This document shows positions 45,703-55,402 of a DNA stretch of 64,000 bases, in pieces. Under the pieces are notes generated by a model. That model worked only from the letters and a program-made list of their open reading frames with translations. It was not told the origin of the DNA and ran no database searches. The position numbers and the translations under genes were made by a program. Within the stretch, counting starts at the first letter, position 1; each line of letters opens with the position of its first letter. Origin of the DNA: Alteripontixanthobacter muriae (GTDB lineage: Bacteria; Pseudomonadota; Alphaproteobacteria; Sphingomonadales; Sphingomonadaceae). The stretch lies in contig NZ_JAAFZT010000035.1 in assembly GCF_013336795.1 (NCBI RefSeq), positions 490,053 through 554,052 on the forward strand, written 5' to 3'.

Positions 45703-45801
45703 TACCCGTCTTCCGCTGTTCGGTGCCGCAGCCGATGCCGCGTCCCACCCCGGCGGGACCATGGCCCGTGACCCGCCCCGCCGTCAAGAATCCTTGGGGC
45801 C

Positions 45802-46371
45802 TCAGCGCCTTTCGGATCGTGCACCAACCCATCCGAAGGCCCAATCCACGGCGGCCCAGCGGGCGCAGCCGAGCGCTGCGGCGCGTTCGGGAGTCATGCC
45901 GCCGAGCGCGATAACCGGCATCTCAGCCTGGGCAGCAAGACGCGCGTACCCTGATGGCCCCAGGACCGGTGCACCGGCATGGGACCGGGTCGCAAACACC
46001 GGCGAGACAAAGGCGGCGTCAGCGGAAACCGCGTTTGCCGCCTGCATCTCGCCCTGATCGTGCACTGTCGCCAGGCGAAGCAGGTCGGTGGATGGAGCGG
46101 GCAGAACCTCTGGCGAACCGTAGATGCCGTCAGCACCCCACTGCCGCGCTGTTTCCGCATCGGCAGACAGGATCACCAGATGACCCGAGCGCCGGGCCAA
46201 AGCCGAAAGCGCGTAGAAACGCTGGCGCCTTCCGACAGGATCGAGGTGATAGTGCCTGAACACGAATCCCGAGTTTGGCGGCAGGGCGCGAAGGGCATCT
46301 TCCAATACGGCGTCATTGCGCGCATCGCTCAGAAGCCAGCGGATCGGGAGAGGGGTCTGGCGCGGCGGCAT
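45802..46371 (-). CDS. ThiE/TenI-like thiamine phosphate synthase family protein, divergent
   Basis: 189 residues from ATG 46371; ATG 46395 would overlap the divergent yggS start. The C-terminal half is TenI/ThiE-like (FVSPVFATRSHAGAPVLGP, then VIALGGMTPERA). The normal substrate motif HxGQxD is replaced here by GIYGSPEVLP. So it may not be an active thiamine phosphate synthase. It is divergent from the YggS-type gene and convergent with nothing, lying 99 bases past the ftsK start on the same strand. Confidence 0.75.
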   Translation of the reverse strand: MPPRQTPLPIRWLLSDARNDAVLEDALRALPPNSGFVFRHYHLDPVGRRQRFYALSALARRSGHLVILSADAETARQWGADGIYGSPEVLPAPSTDLLRLATVHDQGEMQAANAVSADAAFVSPVFATRSHAGAPVLGPSGYARLAAQAEMPVIALGGMTPERAAALGCARWAAVDWAFGWVGARSERR

Positions 46372-46393
46372 GCAGGCGTTATAGGCTTGCGTC

Positions 46394-47098
46394 ATGAACG
46401 ATGCAGCCCCCGACATTGGCCCCGGCGCAGTCACCCGGCTCGAGGCCGTCGAACACCGTATCCAGCGCGCAGCGCGGATCGCCGGACGTAACGCGGACGA
46501 GATCACGCTGGTCGCCATCAGCAAGACCCATGATGCGGCGGCCATCGAACCGCTGCTGCATGCCGGACACCGCGTTTTCGGTGAAAACAGGGTGCAGGAG
46601 GCGCAGGAAAAGTGGCCCGCAATGCGTGCACGATACGAGGGGGTAAAGCTGCATCTGGTCGGCCAGTTGCAGTCCAACAAGGCGGAGGATGCCGCGGCCC
46701 TGTTCGACTGCATTCATTCGCTGGATCGGAACAGTCTGCTCAAGGCGCTCGCCAAGGCATTCGACAAGCTTGACCGGCGGGTGCCCTGCTTCGTGCAGGT
46801 GGACATTGGCGACGAGCCGCAGAAGGGCGGCTGCCCTATCCCCGAGCTTCCGGCATTCCTCGAACGGGCGCGATTGGCCGATATCCCGCTCGCCGGGCTG
46901 ATGTGCGTCCCGCCGCAGGGGATTGAGCCTGCGCCGTTCTTCGCGCTGCTCGACAAGCTCGCTCGCGACAATGGCCTGGAAACTGGCACTGGCCTCAGCA
47001 TGGGAATGAGCGGCGATTTCGAAACGGCGGTGAAGCTGGGCGCGACCCATGTGCGGGTCGGGAGCGCCCTGTTCGGCGAACGTCCGGCGCAGGGCTGA
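46394..47098 (+). CDS. YggS family PLP homeostasis protein
   Basis: 234 residues, single-domain alanine-racemase-like TIM barrel. The PLP Lys is in LVAISKTHDA and the following motif VFGENRVQEAQEKW is diagnostic for YggS/PROSC. The C-terminus has LSMGMSGDFETAVKLGATHVRVGSALFG, the phosphate-binding loop. It binds pyridoxal phosphate without known catalysis and buffers its level. It converges with glnD. Confidence 0.95.
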   Translation: MNDAAPDIGPGAVTRLEAVEHRIQRAARIAGRNADEITLVAISKTHDAAAIEPLLHAGHRVFGENRVQEAQEKWPAMRARYEGVKLHLVGQLQSNKAEDAAALFDCIHSLDRNSLLKALAKAFDKLDRRVPCFVQVDIGDEPQKGGCPIPELPAFLERARLADIPLAGLMCVPPQGIEPAPFFALLDKLARDNGLETGTGLSMGMSGDFETAVKLGATHVRVGSALFGERPAQG

Positions 47099-47112
47099 CA
47101 CGCCAGCCTCGC

Positions 47113-49965
47113 TCAGGCCTGCTCCAGTTCCGCCTGCTCCAGCGCCGCCTGGCGTTCGTCGCTGACCGCGTCGAGCAACTCGCGCTCCAGCCTGACCAGC
47201 CGGTCCTTGGCCGTAACGCGGTTGCCGGTGAGATCCGTGACGTAAAAAGTGTCGGCCGCGCGTTCGCCGAAATTGGTGATATGCGCCGAACGCACCACCA
47301 GCCGGTTTTCGAACAGGGTGCGCGCCACGCGGTTGAGCAGGGCCGAGCGATCGCGGGCATGTACCTCGATCACGGTAAAACGGTTCGACGCCTTGTTGTC
47401 GAAAATCACCTGCGGCTTGACTTCGAATGCCTTGGCCCGGCTGTGGGGAAGGGGTCTTTGCGCAAGACGGGGGACCAGCGCAATGCGGCCTGCCAGCGCG
47501 TCAGTGATGGATGATTCTATCCGTTCGAGCTGGCCGGGATCGTTGAAGGGAGCGCCATGCGGGTCTTGCACGATGAAATTGTCCACCGCCCAGCCATTGC
47601 GCGTGGTGTGGATGCGCGCATCGATGATGCTGGCACCGGCCAGGTGGATGCCGCCCGCAATGCGATAGAACAGACCCGGATGGTCAGATGCGATCACGCT
47701 GACCATGGTCGCGCCGCGTTCGGGGCAGTGTTCGGTATGGATCGACAATTCATGTTCCATCCGCCGCGCTGCATCGTACTGCACGATGTTCATGGCGGCG
47801 ATGTCGCCCGGTTCCGCGATCCAGTAGGCATCGTCGAACAGTTTGCCATGCCGGTCGAGCAGCGCGGCATCGTCCTTCAGGGCGGCGCGAACGGCCTCCT
47901 TTTTCGCGGCGACGCGCTGGCTGCGACCATGGCGCATATGGCCCAGCCGCAGCCGTTCGTGCGCGGCGTCGAACAGTTCGCCGAGCAATTGGCCCTTCCA
48001 GCTGTTCCAGACGCCGGGGCCGACAGCGCGAATATCGACAGCGGTAAGGATGGCGAGATGGCGCAGGCGTTCGATACTCTGCACCCGGGCGACGAAATCC
48101 TCGATGGTCTTGGGATCGGTCAGGTCGCGCTTGAACGCGGTCGCGCTCATCAGCAGATGCTGGCGGACCAGCCAGGCGACAAGCTGCGTCTCGCCATCGT
48201 CCAGCCCGAAACGCGGGCAGAGTTCGTAGGCGATCTCGGCACCCAGTTCGGAATGATCTCCGCCGCGGCCCTTGGCGATATCGTGCAGCAAGACGGCGAC
48301 ATATTGCGCCCGCCGGCTCTGCACCTTGTGGATCAGGCGGGTGGCGCGGGGGTGATCGTCGGCCAGCAACCCGCGCTCGATCTGAGAGACGAGGCCGATG
48401 GCGCGGATCGTGTGTTCGTCCACCGTGTAATGGTGATACATGTCGAACTGCATCTGCGCGTTGACCCTGCCGAAATCCGGCACGAAGCGGCCAAAGACCC
48501 CGGCTTCGTTCATCCAGCGCAGCACGGTTTCCGGATCGCGCCGCCCGGAAAGCAGGTCCAGGAACAGCGCGTTGGCGCGGGAGTCTTCCCGCATTTCCGC
48601 CTGGATGAGACCAGAGTCGCGATCCGCCTGCCGCATGGTGGAGGGGTGGATTTCCAGCCCCATTTCCTCCGCCATGCGAAAAATCTCGATCAGGCGAACA
48701 GGGTCTTTCTGGAACCAGTCGTCCGACGGGGCGGCGATGGTGCCGCCGAATACGCGGTAGCCTTTCACGATGCGCGGCTTGGCGGTAAAGCCCGCCAGAA
48801 GACCGCGGCGCGCCCGCTTCTGGGCAAACTCCTCGTCGATATGGGCGAGGAACACGCCGGTCAGCGATCCCACTCTCTTCGCCTGCAGGAAGTAGAACTG
48901 CATGAACCGTTCGACGCTGCTCTTGCCGGTGCGGTCGGCGAAGTTCATCGCGGTCGCAACCTGCCGCTGCAGATCGAAGGTCAGCCGGTCCTCTGCGCGC
49001 CCGGTGATAGTGTGCAGATGGGCCCGAACCGCCAGCAGGAAGCTTTCCGCCTTGCGAAAGCTGCGATATTCAGCAGGAGTGAACAGGCCCTTGTCCACCA
49101 GTTCGGCGGCGCTGCGCACGCGGTGGATGAACTTGCCAATCCAGTACAGTGTCTGCAGGTCGCGCAAGCCGCCCTTGCCATCCTTCACATTGGGTTCGAC
49201 GACATAGCGGCTGTCGCCCATGCGCTGGTGGCGGCGGTTGCGTTCCTCCAGCTTTTCGGAAACGAACTGCCGGCCTGTTCCGGCCGCGACCTCGGCCCAG
49301 AAGCGCCGCGAAACATCGGCATAAAGCGCCTTGTCGCCCCAGACATAGCGCCCTTCCAGAAGCGCGGTGCGGATGGTGAGGTCCGCAATCGCCATCTGGA
49401 TCGTCTCGTCAACCGTGCGGCTGGACTGGCCGATCTTAAGGCCGAGGTCCCACAGCAGGTAGAGCATCGCCTCGACAGCCTTTTCGCACCATGCCGAGCC
49501 TGGCATGCCCGTGACGAAGGCGACATCCACATCGGAATGCGGCGACATTTCGGCCCGCCCGTACCCGCCGACTGCAATGATGGTCAGCACCTCGCGCGGC
49601 GATCGCGACATGGCGGTCAGCAGATCGCGCGTGACGAAATCATGCGCCAGCCGCAGCAGCTGATCCATCAGGAAAGCATGCCCGGCGGCGTTTTCGTGCC
49701 CGGCTGACGGGCGTTCGACCAGCCGCCGGGCGAGTTCGGCGCGGCCATTCTCCAGCGCCTGCTTGAGCAATGCCAGAACCTGCGGACGCGCCGCCTCTCC
49801 TGCCTTCTTTTGTCCGGCCGCCTTGGCTTCGGCGACAAGTTCCGCGATCCGACCGGCGATGGCTCGCCTGTCGATCACGTCACGCTGGTCGATAATCGCC
49901 GTGCGCGGAGGCAGGTTCCGGCTGGGTTGCCGGTCCGCGTCGGGCAAGGCGGCCGGTTTGCTCAA
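47113..49965 (-). CDS. glnD: [Protein-PII] uridylyltransferase/uridylyl-removing enzyme
   Basis: 950 residues from TTG 49965, which overlaps the preceding stop (TTGA). AGGGGCG lies about ten bases upstream. Order: nucleotidyltransferase domain with GGYGRAEMSPHSDVDVAFV near residue 135; PII-uridylyltransferase domain (VKDGKGGLRDLQTLYWIGK); HD domain with YHHYTVDEHTIRAIG near 508 and LLHDIAKGRGGDHSE; and two ACT domains at the C-terminus. It uridylylates PII in low nitrogen and reverses this in high nitrogen. No glnB is next to it. Confidence 0.95.
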   Translation of the reverse strand: MSKPAALPDADRQPSRNLPPRTAIIDQRDVIDRRAIAGRIAELVAEAKAAGQKKAGEAARPQVLALLKQALENGRAELARRLVERPSAGHENAAGHAFLMDQLLRLAHDFVTRDLLTAMSRSPREVLTIIAVGGYGRAEMSPHSDVDVAFVTGMPGSAWCEKAVEAMLYLLWDLGLKIGQSSRTVDETIQMAIADLTIRTALLEGRYVWGDKALYADVSRRFWAEVAAGTGRQFVSEKLEERNRRHQRMGDSRYVVEPNVKDGKGGLRDLQTLYWIGKFIHRVRSAAELVDKGLFTPAEYRSFRKAESFLLAVRAHLHTITGRAEDRLTFDLQRQVATAMNFADRTGKSSVERFMQFYFLQAKRVGSLTGVFLAHIDEEFAQKRARRGLLAGFTAKPRIVKGYRVFGGTIAAPSDDWFQKDPVRLIEIFRMAEEMGLEIHPSTMRQADRDSGLIQAEMREDSRANALFLDLLSGRRDPETVLRWMNEAGVFGRFVPDFGRVNAQMQFDMYHHYTVDEHTIRAIGLVSQIERGLLADDHPRATRLIHKVQSRRAQYVAVLLHDIAKGRGGDHSELGAEIAYELCPRFGLDDGETQLVAWLVRQHLLMSATAFKRDLTDPKTIEDFVARVQSIERLRHLAILTAVDIRAVGPGVWNSWKGQLLGELFDAAHERLRLGHMRHGRSQRVAAKKEAVRAALKDDAALLDRHGKLFDDAYWIAEPGDIAAMNIVQYDAARRMEHELSIHTEHCPERGATMVSVIASDHPGLFYRIAGGIHLAGASIIDARIHTTRNGWAVDNFIVQDPHGAPFNDPGQLERIESSITDALAGRIALVPRLAQRPLPHSRAKAFEVKPQVIFDNKASNRFTVIEVHARDRSALLNRVARTLFENRLVVRSAHITNFGERAADTFYVTDLTGNRVTAKDRLVRLERELLDAVSDERQAALEQAELEQA

Positions 49966-51656
49966 GTTGCCGAAACGCGCCCCTGATAGGCGGCCTTGAC
50001 GGCGCGCTTGTCGATCTTCTGCGTGCCAAGGCGCGGCAGCGCGCTTTCCGATTGCCACAGATACTGCGGAATCTTGAAGGCGGCGATCCGCGCTTCGAGA
50101 TATTCGCACAGATCGTCAGGCGCCAGATTGCGTCCGTCCTTCACGTGATAGACGGCGGCAGGCACCTCGCCATAGCGGTCGTCCGGCAGGCCGAAGACGC
50201 TGCATTCGGCAATGTCCGGGTGGCCGTAAATGGCTTCCTCCACCTCGATGCAGGCGATGTTCTCGCCGCCGCGAATGATGATGTCCTTCTTGCGGTCGAC
50301 GATGAAGACATAGCCATCCTCGTCCAGATAGCCGAGGTCGCCGGTGCGGAAGTACCGATCGTCGGTAAAGGCGGCTCGGGTCGCTTCCTCGTTCTGCCAG
50401 TATCCTTCAAAATTGGCGATGGAGCGGATCGAGATCTCGCCCACCTGCCCCTGCGGCAGACTGGCGCCGGAATCGTCCAGAATGGCCAAGTCGACCAGAG
50501 GGCGGCTGGGAGAACCGGTACTACCCGGCTTGGCGAGATAGTTCTCGTTGAAATTGCCGCATCCGACAGCGTTGGTTTCGGTCAGGCCATAGCCGAGCAG
50601 CGGGAAGCCTTCGGGGAAGGCTTCCTTGATCGCGTTGACGTGATCGACCGGACGCGGCGCGCCACCGGCGGCGAAGCTCTTGCACTCCGAAAGGTCGTAA
50701 TCCTTGCGGTCGGGATGGGTGGCGATCTCGTGGCTCATCAGCGGGACGCCGACGAAATAGGTTACGCCTTCCGCTTCCATCAGGCGCATCGCTTCCTTCG
50801 CATCCCATTTCGGCATCAGCACCAGCTTGCGCCCGATGGCGTAGCTTTGCAGGAAGAGGGGTATCTCGCCCGTCACGTGGAACAGCGGCACGGCCACGAG
50901 AGCAGAGGGCTGCGACGAGGGTGCTTCGCCCTTCTGGGTAAGATAGCCGAGGCTCATCACCGTCTGCGCGACATAGCTGAAGATGCCGTGGATAACGCTG
51001 CGGTGGTTCGAATAGGCACCCTTCGACTGGCCTGTCGAACCGGATGTATAAAGAATGGTCGCCAGATCGTCCGCAGCCATTTCGGGCAGGGTGACGGAAC
51101 CCGGCTCCGCCTTCCAGACGGAAGACAGACCTTCCGAAGCCGGCCCACCGTGCGAGAACGTCACGACCGTCGAGCGGTGATCCGTCCCTTCGAGCCGGGC
51201 GGCGCGCTGCGCATCGGCCAGCACCAGCTTGCATCCGGCGAGACGGATGCCGTCCGCCATTTCCTCGCCCGTCCAGAAACCATTCACCAGCGTGGCGACG
51301 CCGCCAGCCATGATGATGCCCATGTAGGCGACGATCCAATTGGCGGAATTGCGCGCGGCGATGCCCACCCGGTCACCCTTGGCGATCCCGTGATCGGCGA
51401 CGAGGCTGGCAGCCACCGACCGCGCGGCGGCATAGGCCTGCCCGAAGGTCAGCCGCGTTTCCCCGTCCACCAGGAAGGGCGTGTCCTTGTGCTCGTTGCA
51501 ATAATGGGCGAAATAATGCGCCAGGCTGGGCGGAGCGTTGACGAAGGCGGGCATCGTGACGCCCTTGTTGTCGACGTCCTTGGTTTCGAACAGCTGGCCG
51601 GGGCCGGTCAATCCGTCCATGATTCGGTTCAGCGTGTCGTCCAGCTCGCTCGGCAT
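49962..51656 (-). CDS. Class I adenylate-forming acyl-CoA synthetase
   Basis: 564 residues from ATG 51656, placed nine bases after AAGGAG; the ATG at 51710 would give 582. The AMP-binding motif ILYTSGSTGQSKGAYSNHR, the motif GYGLTETNAV and the terminal FRTGDLGYLDEDGYVFIVDRK with Lys in PRLGTQKIDKRA identify an acyl-AMP ligase and CoA ligase. Substrate chain length cannot be told. It is translationally coupled to glnD through a TTGA overlap, an unusual pairing. Confidence 0.9.
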   Translation of the reverse strand: MPSELDDTLNRIMDGLTGPGQLFETKDVDNKGVTMPAFVNAPPSLAHYFAHYCNEHKDTPFLVDGETRLTFGQAYAAARSVAASLVADHGIAKGDRVGIAARNSANWIVAYMGIIMAGGVATLVNGFWTGEEMADGIRLAGCKLVLADAQRAARLEGTDHRSTVVTFSHGGPASEGLSSVWKAEPGSVTLPEMAADDLATILYTSGSTGQSKGAYSNHRSVIHGIFSYVAQTVMSLGYLTQKGEAPSSQPSALVAVPLFHVTGEIPLFLQSYAIGRKLVLMPKWDAKEAMRLMEAEGVTYFVGVPLMSHEIATHPDRKDYDLSECKSFAAGGAPRPVDHVNAIKEAFPEGFPLLGYGLTETNAVGCGNFNENYLAKPGSTGSPSRPLVDLAILDDSGASLPQGQVGEISIRSIANFEGYWQNEEATRAAFTDDRYFRTGDLGYLDEDGYVFIVDRKKDIIIRGGENIACIEVEEAIYGHPDIAECSVFGLPDDRYGEVPAAVYHVKDGRNLAPDDLCEYLEARIAAFKIPQYLWQSESALPRLGTQKIDKRAVKAAYQGRVSAT

Positions 51657-51868
51657 GCAGTCCATCTCCTTGTCCGGGCCGGTGCGATCCGCTTTTGCGA
51701 ATTCGCGCATGGGTCAAACCCGGCCGGTATCGTTTCACCCCATATTCATTCCGTATGTCCGGACCGCGCAGATGGGGTTCCAAGCGCGGTGCTGCTATGG
51801 CAATAGCACGCCACACGAACATGCGAACAGGCCTTGTGCCCATGCAGATTGTTTAAGGGGTGCAACAC

Positions 51869-52753
51869 GTGCTGTCACTAGTAACCGCCGCAATCGCGGC
51901 CCAGGCAGAGGCCGGGCCGATCGTCTGGTCGCAGCTCGGTCTGCGGCCCGGGATCGATTTCGGCGTCTTCACCTTGCGCTATTATTCGCTCGCCTATCTG
52001 GCCGGGATCGCGCTTGGTTACTGGCATTTGACGAAGATGATCAAGGCCCCGGGCGCTCCCATGGCGCAGCGTCATGCGGAAGATCTGTTCTTCTATTGCA
52101 CGCTCGGCATCATCCTCGGCGGGCGGATCGGCTATGCCACCTTCTACGAACCCTCGCTCTGGACCAGTATCGACATTCTAAAGCTGTGGACCGGCGGGAT
52201 GAGCTTTCATGGCGGGGTCGCGGGCGTGCTGCTGGCGATCGCCTTCGTCTGCCGCAAGGGCGGGCTGCGCTTCCTGCGGGTTGCGGATTACATCGCGGTC
52301 AACGTGCCCTTCGGCATGATGTTCGGGCGGCTGGCGAATTTCGTGAATGGCGAATTGTGGGGCCGCACCACCGATGTGCCCTGGGCGATGGTGTTTCCGG
52401 GTGCGGGTCCGCTGGGCCGCCACCCGAGCCAATTGTACGAAGCGGCGCTGGAAGGCGCGCTGCTGATTGTCGTGCTGCTCTACATGTTCTGGCGCACGCG
52501 CGCCCGGTACCGGCCCGGCTTGCTTGTCGGCGTGTTCACCTTCGGCATCGCGCTGGCCCGTTTTACGGTCGAATTTTACCGCGAACCGGATGTCCAACTG
52601 GCCGATTTCGCCTATCGAACCGGCCTCAGCATGGGCCAGTGGCTGACGATCCCGCTGATACTGCTCGGCCTGTTTGTCATGGTCCGCGCGCTGATGCGTC
52701 CGCCGCTGGCGAGCGGGGCGAGTTATCGCGCGACTGAAACCGCTCCGGCCTGA
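51869..52753 (+). CDS. lgt: Prolipoprotein diacylglyceryl transferase
   Basis: 294 residues from GTG 51869, with AAGGGG nine bases upstream; GTG 51860 would add three residues. Seven membrane segments. The family signature GRLANFVNGELWG is complete, followed by GPLGRHPSQLYEA. An early loop has the conserved RYYSLAYLAGI with His/Tyr residues. It adds diacylglycerol to the lipobox Cys, so it modifies the lipoproteins predicted in this window. The next gene, a MidA-type methyltransferase, begins 16 bases later. Confidence 0.96.
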   Translation: MLSLVTAAIAAQAEAGPIVWSQLGLRPGIDFGVFTLRYYSLAYLAGIALGYWHLTKMIKAPGAPMAQRHAEDLFFYCTLGIILGGRIGYATFYEPSLWTSIDILKLWTGGMSFHGGVAGVLLAIAFVCRKGGLRFLRVADYIAVNVPFGMMFGRLANFVNGELWGRTTDVPWAMVFPGAGPLGRHPSQLYEAALEGALLIVVLLYMFWRTRARYRPGLLVGVFTFGIALARFTVEFYREPDVQLADFAYRTGLSMGQWLTIPLILLGLFVMVRALMRPPLASGASYRATETAPA

Positions 52754-52768
52754 CGCGGGATTTGGCAA

Positions 52769-53851
52769 GTGAGCGTGGAGGATGAACCGGCGGATGCACC
52801 CCGGGATCTTGGGGCGATATTCCGCCGGTTGATCCGCAATACCGGGCCAATCTCGCTTTCGCATTTCATGGGCGAAAGCAATGCGCGCTATTATGCGGCA
52901 AAGGATCCGCTCGGCAGCGAGGGGGATTTCGTTACCGCGCCCGAAATCAGCCAGATGTTCGGCGAATTGATCGGTCTGTGGCTGGCCGACCTCTGGGTGC
53001 GGGCCGGGCGCGAGGAATATGTGCATTATGTCGAACTCGGCCCGGGCCGCGGCACATTGGCCAAGGATGCGCTGCGCGCCGCGCGGCGCTACGGCCTAGG
53101 TCCGCAAGTGCATTTTGTGGAAACGAGCAATGCCCTGAAGGATTGCCAGGCCGAAGCGGTATCTGGCGCCCTGTGGCATGACGATCTCTCGACGGTGCCC
53201 ATGGACGCGCCGATGCTGCTGGTGGCGAACGAATTCCTGGACGCGCTGCCAGTGCGGCAAATGGTGCGGACGGCCGAAGGCTGGCGGGAACGGATGGTCG
53301 GGCTGGACGGCGACGATTTCACCTTCGTCGCGGGAGGGCAGCCGATGGATTCCGCCGTGCCTTCTGATTGGCAGGAGGCACCCGAGGGCACGATCATTGA
53401 AACCAATCCGGGCGCGGCGGCGGTGATGTATGAAATTGCCGGTCGGCTTGGCGATCAGGGCGGTGCTGCGCTGATCGTCGATTACGGCTATGCTGAAACG
53501 CAGGCCGGATCGACCCTGCAGGCGGTTCGCGCACATCGCAAGCTCAGCCCCTTTGCCGCACCGGGCGAGGCCGATCTGACTACGCATGTCGATTTTGCGA
53601 CACTGGCCAACATAGCCCGCAGCCGCAATTTGCGGGTTCTGGGCGTCACCACGCAGGGGGACTTTCTGCGCAGCCTCGGCATCGGGATGCGAACCGAGAA
53701 TCTTGCCGCCAGGGCACCGCAATACAAGGCGGAACTTGGTGCTCAGCGCGACCGGCTGATTGCGGATGACGAGATGGGGCAGCTGTTCAAGGTGATGGGG
53801 CTGGCCGCGCCCGATTGGCCGGGCGGGGCTGGCTTCGAAGCGCCCGAGTAA
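52769..53851 (+). CDS. MidA/NDUFAF7-type SAM-dependent methyltransferase
   Basis: 360 residues starting at GTG 52769. The N-terminal domain has GPISLSHFMGESNARYYA and GDFVTAPEISQMFGELIG, typical of the MidA family (DUF185). The SAM-binding motif is VHYVELGPGRGTLAKD, followed by LLVANEFLDALPVRQ. In mitochondria NDUFAF7 methylates an Arg of complex I subunit NDUFS2; bacterial homologues are presumed to do the same. Co-transcription with lgt is common in related genomes and seen here by the 16-base gap. Confidence 0.9.
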   Translation: MSVEDEPADAPRDLGAIFRRLIRNTGPISLSHFMGESNARYYAAKDPLGSEGDFVTAPEISQMFGELIGLWLADLWVRAGREEYVHYVELGPGRGTLAKDALRAARRYGLGPQVHFVETSNALKDCQAEAVSGALWHDDLSTVPMDAPMLLVANEFLDALPVRQMVRTAEGWRERMVGLDGDDFTFVAGGQPMDSAVPSDWQEAPEGTIIETNPGAAAVMYEIAGRLGDQGGAALIVDYGYAETQAGSTLQAVRAHRKLSPFAAPGEADLTTHVDFATLANIARSRNLRVLGVTTQGDFLRSLGIGMRTENLAARAPQYKAELGAQRDRLIADDEMGQLFKVMGLAAPDWPGGAGFEAPE

Positions 53852-53854
53852 ACT

Positions 53855-55402
53855 CTAGCGCGTAATTTCACGCGCCAGCATTCGTGCCGCCTCTGCCGGG
53901 CTGCGCTTGTTCTCCGCCCTGTCCACCGCGTGATTGGCGCGCCGCATGGCGGCAACGTCGATCTGCCCCAGCAGCGGGCGCAGTACCCGCAGCAGATCCT
54001 CGTCTTCTGAAATCCCCGGCGCGAGCATCAGGATGGCATCGTAGGTTGGCAGCGCCCCGCGCGGGTCTTCCAGCACAACCAGATCGTCCGCCGCGATCCG
54101 CCCGTCGGAGGTGTAGGCGGAAATGACATCCGCCTCGCCAGCGGCCAGCGCGTCGTACATGAAGGTCGCCTGGAAGCTGCGCTGTTCGGCGAAACCGAGG
54201 CCATAGGCCTGCCGCACCGCCCGCCATTCGGGCCGCTCGAAGAATTCGATGTCGCCGCCGATGGTCAGGCGTGGCGCTTCGCGGGCGAGATCGTCCAGCG
54301 TTTCGATGCCGAGCCGGTCTGCAACGTCGCGCCGCATGGCGAAGGCATAGGCGTTTTCGAAACCGAGCCTGCCGAGCACATGAATCCCCGTCTCGCGCTC
54401 TTCCCATTCGCGGATCGTCTCGAACATCGCATCGCGCCCGGCCATGTCCTCGCGCTGCAATTCGTTCGTCCACAGCGTACCCGTGTAATCCACGGCGAGG
54501 TCGACATTGCCCGAAGCCAGCGCGCGGTGGATCACGGCAGAGCCGAGCCCTTCGCGGTAGCGCACGGCGTAACCTGCCTCTTCCAGGCGCTGCCCGATCA
54601 GCCGGGCGAGAATATATTGTTCGGAGAAGTTCTTCGCCCCGATCACCGCCGCGCCTTCATCGCTGCGGTCGCGCATCGACCAGAGGGCGGCCGCAACCCC
54701 CAGCGCCAGCAGCAGCAGGCCGCCGCGAACCATCCAGCGGCTATGGCGTCTGTCGCGGGAGCGGAACCCCCGCTCCACGGTGCCGAGGAGCAGGTCGGCG
54801 ACGATGGCGAGGCCCGCACTGGCGATGCAGCCGGCCAGCACCAGGGCCCAGTTCTGAGTCTGCAGGCCGGCGAAGATCGGATCGCCCAGGCTGGGTTGCC
54901 CCACAGTCGTCGAAAGCGTCGCCGCCCCGATCGTCCAGACCGCAGCCGTGCGGATGCCAGCCATGATGTAGGGCGCGGCAAGCGGCGCTTCGACCCAGCG
55001 CAATTTCTGCGCCGGGGTCATGCCCACGCCGTCCGCCGCCTCCAGCACCCCGGCTGCCATGTGTTCGCGGGCCGTGACCGCGTTCCGCAGGATCGGCAGG
55101 AGGGCGTAAAGGGCGAGCGCCAGCAGGGCTGGCAAGAAGCCCAGCGTCGGCAGCCCCTCGCCGAAAATCGCCCGCAGGCTCAGCAGCAGCGGGAAGAACA
55201 GCGCCAGCAGAGCGAGGGCGGGGATGGTCTGCACGAGGCTTGCGAAGGTGAGCGCCACACGCGCCACGCTGGCGGATCGGCTGGCCCAGACGGCGAGCGG
55301 CAAGGCGATGATGATGCCGAGCGCCAGTGCCGATCCTGCAAGCAGCACATGCTGCGCCAGCTTGGGGCCGAGCGTCACCAGAATGGCGGCAATGTCACTC
55401 AA
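53855..55402 (-). CDS. Fused osmoprotectant ABC permease and substrate-binding protein
   Basis: 515 residues. Residues 1-215 are a BPD-type permease with six helices and the EAA loop (EAADGVGMTPAQKLRWVEAP). After a further helix (about 222-240) a periplasmic OpuAC-type domain starts at VIGAKNFSEQYILARLIGQ and continues with YTGTLWTNEL, typical of glycine betaine/choline/carnitine binding proteins. Permease and binding protein in one chain is known in the QAT family (OpuBC/OpuCC-like). It follows the ATPase gene with a short overlap. Confidence 0.93.
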   Translation of the reverse strand: MSDIAAILVTLGPKLAQHVLLAGSALALGIIIALPLAVWASRSASVARVALTFASLVQTIPALALLALFFPLLLSLRAIFGEGLPTLGFLPALLALALYALLPILRNAVTAREHMAAGVLEAADGVGMTPAQKLRWVEAPLAAPYIMAGIRTAAVWTIGAATLSTTVGQPSLGDPIFAGLQTQNWALVLAGCIASAGLAIVADLLLGTVERGFRSRDRRHSRWMVRGGLLLLALGVAAALWSMRDRSDEGAAVIGAKNFSEQYILARLIGQRLEEAGYAVRYREGLGSAVIHRALASGNVDLAVDYTGTLWTNELQREDMAGRDAMFETIREWEERETGIHVLGRLGFENAYAFAMRRDVADRLGIETLDDLAREAPRLTIGGDIEFFERPEWRAVRQAYGLGFAEQRSFQATFMYDALAAGEADVISAYTSDGRIAADDLVVLEDPRGALPTYDAILMLAPGISEDEDLLRVLRPLLGQIDVAAMRRANHAVDRAENKRSPAEAARMLAREITR

